Below, in pieces: positions 7,446-9,263 of a stretch of 9,263 nucleotides of DNA (the first letter of the stretch is position 1; each line of letters begins with the position of its first letter). Below the pieces are notes generated by a model. That model saw only the letters and a list, made by a program, of their open reading frames with translations, was not told the origin of the DNA and ran no database searches. Both the position numbers and the translations under genes were made by a program. This DNA is from Bacteroidales bacterium. Its GTDB lineage: Bacteria > Bacteroidota > Bacteroidia > Bacteroidales > ML635J-15. The stretch lies in the NCBI GenBank assembly GCA_028701945.1, contig JAQVPT010000131.1, forward strand, positions 1 to 9,263, read 5' to 3'.

Positions 7446-8186
7446 CTAATTTATATTCCAACTAAAACCAAGAGCAAAATAATTAAGGTTTTCATTTAAT
7501 CCTGCACCATAAGATAGATCAAATTGTAAATTTGGTTTGAATAAATAGGTTAAGCCAGTATCAAAATTTATTTTAAAATCTTTGATATCAGATAATTCAC
7601 CGTAAGTTTCAATATAAAAACCTAATTTATCTGAAAAACTAATTCCAAGTACAGTAGAATATGTGATGTCGCCTTTACCGAAGCCAAAATAGTTATACCC
7701 AAGATTATAACCAATACTAAAATTATCATTTAGTATATGCGAAAATGCAAACTTATTGACTGCTCCAAATTTATTATTCGTTATACTATCGGAGCCAGTG
7801 GGCAAAATCAGATGCGACAAAAAAGCTATTTCGATATTAACATCTTGTTTCTTAAAGATTTGTATTTTAGTCCCTAACTCTAGATCGCTTATACCAAAAT
7901 ACGAGCTTGAATTAAGTTTGTTTTCGTTAAATTCTATTTGTTCGCCTAGTCTTAATTCAATAATATCTGTTAATCCAAATCTAAACAAAGTAGTTGGCAT
8001 AAGAATTTGTGTTCTAGTGTTTTTAGCCTCATTTCCATATAATACCCCTGCTTCAATTTGCAAACTATTTTTAGTCACAGTAGATGATGATTCCGTTTGG
8101 TCGGGACGGTCCGTTACAAGCTCTTGTGTTTTAGCAGTTTGGCTGACAACAATTAAAATTGTAATTGCGAGTAAAATTTTATACAT
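7446..8186 (-). CDS. Outer-membrane beta-barrel protein, Phenol_MetA_deg-like (transporter-like)
   Basis: The 246-residue product has a signal peptide (MYKILLAITILIVVSQ, likely cleavage near residue 21) and then ELVTDRPDQTESSSTV, the start typical of a Bacteroidota family that I place by recall in the Pfam group named for the MetA pathway of phenol degradation. The rest is alternating short strands rich in aromatic and polar residues (for example FGISDLELGTKIQIF, FSIGYNLGYNYFGFG and LQFDLSYGAGLN). It ends in FALGFSWNIN, consistent with an outer-membrane barrel whose last strand closes the structure. The family name does not prove phenol metabolism; the substrate is unknown. The ATG at 8186 is preceded by AAAAAAGGG with only 3 nt spacing, a purine tract that may help initiation. 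No convincing TAnnTTTG box lies in the 93-nt gap upstream, where TATTTTG is one base short. The gene follows the helicase on the same strand. Confidence 0.8.
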   Translation of the reverse strand: MYKILLAITILIVVSQTAKTQELVTDRPDQTESSSTVTKNSLQIEAGVLYGNEAKNTRTQILMPTTLFRFGLTDIIELRLGEQIEFNENKLNSSSYFGISDLELGTKIQIFKKQDVNIEIAFLSHLILPTGSDSITNNKFGAVNKFAFSHILNDNFSIGYNLGYNYFGFGKGDITYSTVLGISFSDKLGFYIETYGELSDIKDFKINFDTGLTYLFKPNLQFDLSYGAGLNENLNYFALGFSWNIN

Positions 8187-8279
8187 AGACCCTTTTTTAT
8201 GGAATATTCTAAATAATCAAAATAATTTTAGACCTTTTGTTTCAAAAACAGTTTATGCAAAAACACATCCATAAGGTTT

Positions 8280-9137
8280 TTATCTATTTCGTTTATTAGG
8301 CTTGTTAGACTTAGATGTATTTGGTTTTCTTTTATTTTTATTTCTTGCAGCAAAAAACTCCTGTTTTTTCAATGTTTTTTCCTTTTCAAACGCCGATTTT
8401 TCTTTTGCAGTCATCGGCACGTCAGTTTGTGGAAAAGGATTGTCAGTTTCAACCTCTATATTCTGTCTGATTAGTTTCTCAATATCTTTTATAAAAGTAT
8501 TTTCTTCTGGCTCACAAATGGAAATTGAAATCCCTTCATCTCCAGCCCTACCTGCTCTGCCAATTCTATGAACATAAGTCTCAGCAACATTCGGAATATC
8601 AAAATTAATAACATATTTTAACTTTTCAATATCAATCCCTCTTGCTGCAATATCAGTTGCCACCAAAACTCTCAATTCTCTATCCTTAAATTGTTTTAAA
8701 ACTTTTTGGCGATGATTTTGTGATTTATTTCCATGAATAGCTGCTGCTTTTATTCCTTCCTGCTCTAGATACTTTGTTATTTTATCTGAGCCATGTTTTG
8801 TTCTGGCAAATAACAATACCTGATTAATTTCGCTATCCTCAAGAATATGAAGAAGCAAATCCCTTTTACTATCTTTATTAGTATAATAGAGAAATTGTTG
8901 TAGCGTATCAGCAGTTGAAGAAATAGGACTTACATCAACTTTAATGGGATTACTCAAAATCTTACGAGAGAGTTCAACTATTGTATTTGGCATTGTTGCC
9001 GAAAAGAACAAAGATTGTCGTTTAGCTGGTAATTTGGCAATTATTTTTTTAACGTCATGGATAAAACCCATATCAAGCATTCGGTCAGCCTCATCCAACA
9101 CAAAATATTCAATATCGCTCAATCTAACAAAACCTTG
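8280..9137 (-). pseudogene. RhlE-like DEAD-box RNA helicase, 5' part cut off by an insertion sequence
   Basis: The surviving 3' part encodes about 285 residues of an ATP-dependent RNA helicase of the RhlE type, which remodels RNA or ribosome precursors in the cytoplasm. Reading from the break, the frame gives QGFVRLSDIEYFVLDEAD, which is native family sequence. Motif II DEAD (9095-9084) is followed by MLDMGFIHD, motif III SAT (9002-8994), LLFARTKHGSDK (motif IV), ATDIAARGID (motif V, from 8660) and HRIGRAGRAG (motif VI, from 8570). A lysine- and arginine-rich tail ends KPNKRNR, usual for RhlE-like proteins. By comparison with E. coli RhlE, roughly the first 135-140 residues are missing: the Q motif, the Walker A motif I, Ia and TPGR. 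The next upstream in-frame codon beyond the junction region is a stop (TAG on the minus strand, 9150-9152). A TTG at 9120-9122 could be mistaken for a start but is the conserved internal leucine. Without Walker A the fragment cannot be a working helicase. Confidence 0.85.
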
Positions 9138-9176
9138 TGGTCTAACCCCCTATAAATCGGACAATTTAATAACCAC

Positions 9177-9209
9177 ATTGCAAACATACTAAAAAAAACT
9201 ATATGTTTG
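9177..9209 (+). promoter_or_regulatory. Promoter inside the IS end, reading into the element
   Basis: TATGTTTG at 9202-9209 matches TAnnTTTG exactly, and ATTG at 9177-9180 lies 21 nt upstream as a -33 box. Transcription would start around 9215 and run into the element, fitting a transposase promoter. The -7 box is also the right arm of an 8-bp inverted repeat, CAAACATA (9181-9188) with TATGTTTG (9202-9209). Confidence 0.45.
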
Positions 9210-9220
9210 TATCGCAAGGA

Positions 9221-9254
9221 ACAACCGACGGTGATGTTTTAGACCGTATGTTGT
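9221..9254 (+). other. Hairpin downstream of the IS promoter
   Basis: ACAAC (9221-9225) pairs with GTTGT (9250-9254), and ACGGT (9228-9232) with ACCGT (9243-9247). A 2x2 internal mismatch separates the two stems and the loop is 10 nt. It lies in the predicted leader of the IS transcript. An ATG at 9258-9260 follows but cannot be judged at the window edge. Confidence 0.4.
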
Positions 9255-9263
9255 GAGATGATT

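Larger units (their letters stand above)
9138..9263 (+). mobile_element. End of an IS3-family-like insertion sequence (partial)
   Basis: From 9138 the plus strand reads TGGTCTAACCCCC, then an AT stretch, then CGGACA at 9158-9163. IS3-family terminal repeats start TG and have a C-rich block near position 10 and GGACA near position 20-25; E. coli IS3 itself, as I recall it, begins TGATCTTACCC and includes GGACA. The junction falls exactly where the helicase frame stops being native. No transposase frame is seen in the 126 nt available. The inward promoter suggests this is the left end, with the transposase to the right beyond the window. The 3-nt sequence TTG (9135-9137) would be the target duplicate if duplication is 3 bp. 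The other end is not visible. Confidence 0.65.

Noticed and set aside
7756..8274. Open frame of 172 codons on the plus strand opposite the barrel protein gene
   Set aside because: It lies antisense to a gene with a clear signal peptide and family start. Its composition (many C, S, L and I with no domain) is that of a shadow frame.
8187..8279. Promoter for the barrel gene (TTTG, then TATTTTG on the minus strand)
   Set aside because: The -7 candidate is one base short of TAnnTTTG and the spacing is off, so it is not listed as a feature.
9120..9122. TTG as the start codon of a short 280-residue helicase
   Set aside because: The TTG encodes the leucine of the conserved stretch GFVRLSDIEY. Native helicase sequence continues upstream to the IS junction, so this is an internal codon of a truncated gene.
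9181..9209. Intrinsic terminator at the CAAACATA/TATGTTTG hairpin
   Set aside because: The A/T run lies in the loop rather than after the stem, so it does not have terminator form on either strand.
9221..9263. Group II intron domain V
   Set aside because: The CCGTATG and TGTGAGA strings resemble domain V/VI, but the stem has no two-nucleotide bulge or tetraloop of the right form, and the junction at 9138 fits an IS3-type terminus much better.

Overview
This AT-rich window looks like chromosomal DNA of a member of the Bacteroidota. Four things point that way. There is an LpxC-FabZ fusion followed by lpxA. There is a secreted protein with a type IX secretion (T9SS) C-terminal sorting domain. 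Promoter boxes fit the Bacteroidota pattern TTTG / TAnnTTTG. Strong Shine-Dalgarno sites are mostly absent in front of the genes. No rRNA, tRNA, CRISPR array or prophage is visible.

Layout, left to right. A small lipoprotein of unknown function (44-736, +) is followed by a single-domain proline dehydrogenase (816-1952, +). Next is a T9SS cargo protein with an N-terminal propeller-like domain (2060-3808, +), which has a good promoter of its own. A convergent CaCA-family sodium/calcium exchanger (3909-4862, -) comes next. The 100-nt gap between these two convergent genes holds a long imperfect inverted repeat. The exchanger is divergent from the lipid A operon lpxC/fabZ-lpxA (5124-7318, +), which has a TAnnTTTG box 39 nt before its start codon. 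An AT-rich gap with inverted repeats (7319-7445) separates lpxA from an outer-membrane barrel protein on the minus strand (7446-8186). The last gene is an RhlE-like DEAD-box RNA helicase on the minus strand (8280-9137).

The helicase is broken. Its reading frame is normal from the end of motif Ib through motif VI and the basic tail. At 9138 it runs into sequence with the form of an IS3-family terminal inverted repeat (starts TG, C-rich block, then GGACA about 20 nt in). The element continues off the right edge. Inside it are a Bacteroidota-type promoter pointing into the element and a hairpin just downstream.

The genes are mostly independent housekeeping or surface functions: lipid A synthesis, proline catabolism, cation exchange and envelope proteins. 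I see no defence system, biosynthetic cluster or other clearly new multi-gene system. The points most worth checking are the IS insertion in the helicase and the structured element between the convergent genes at 3826-3904.
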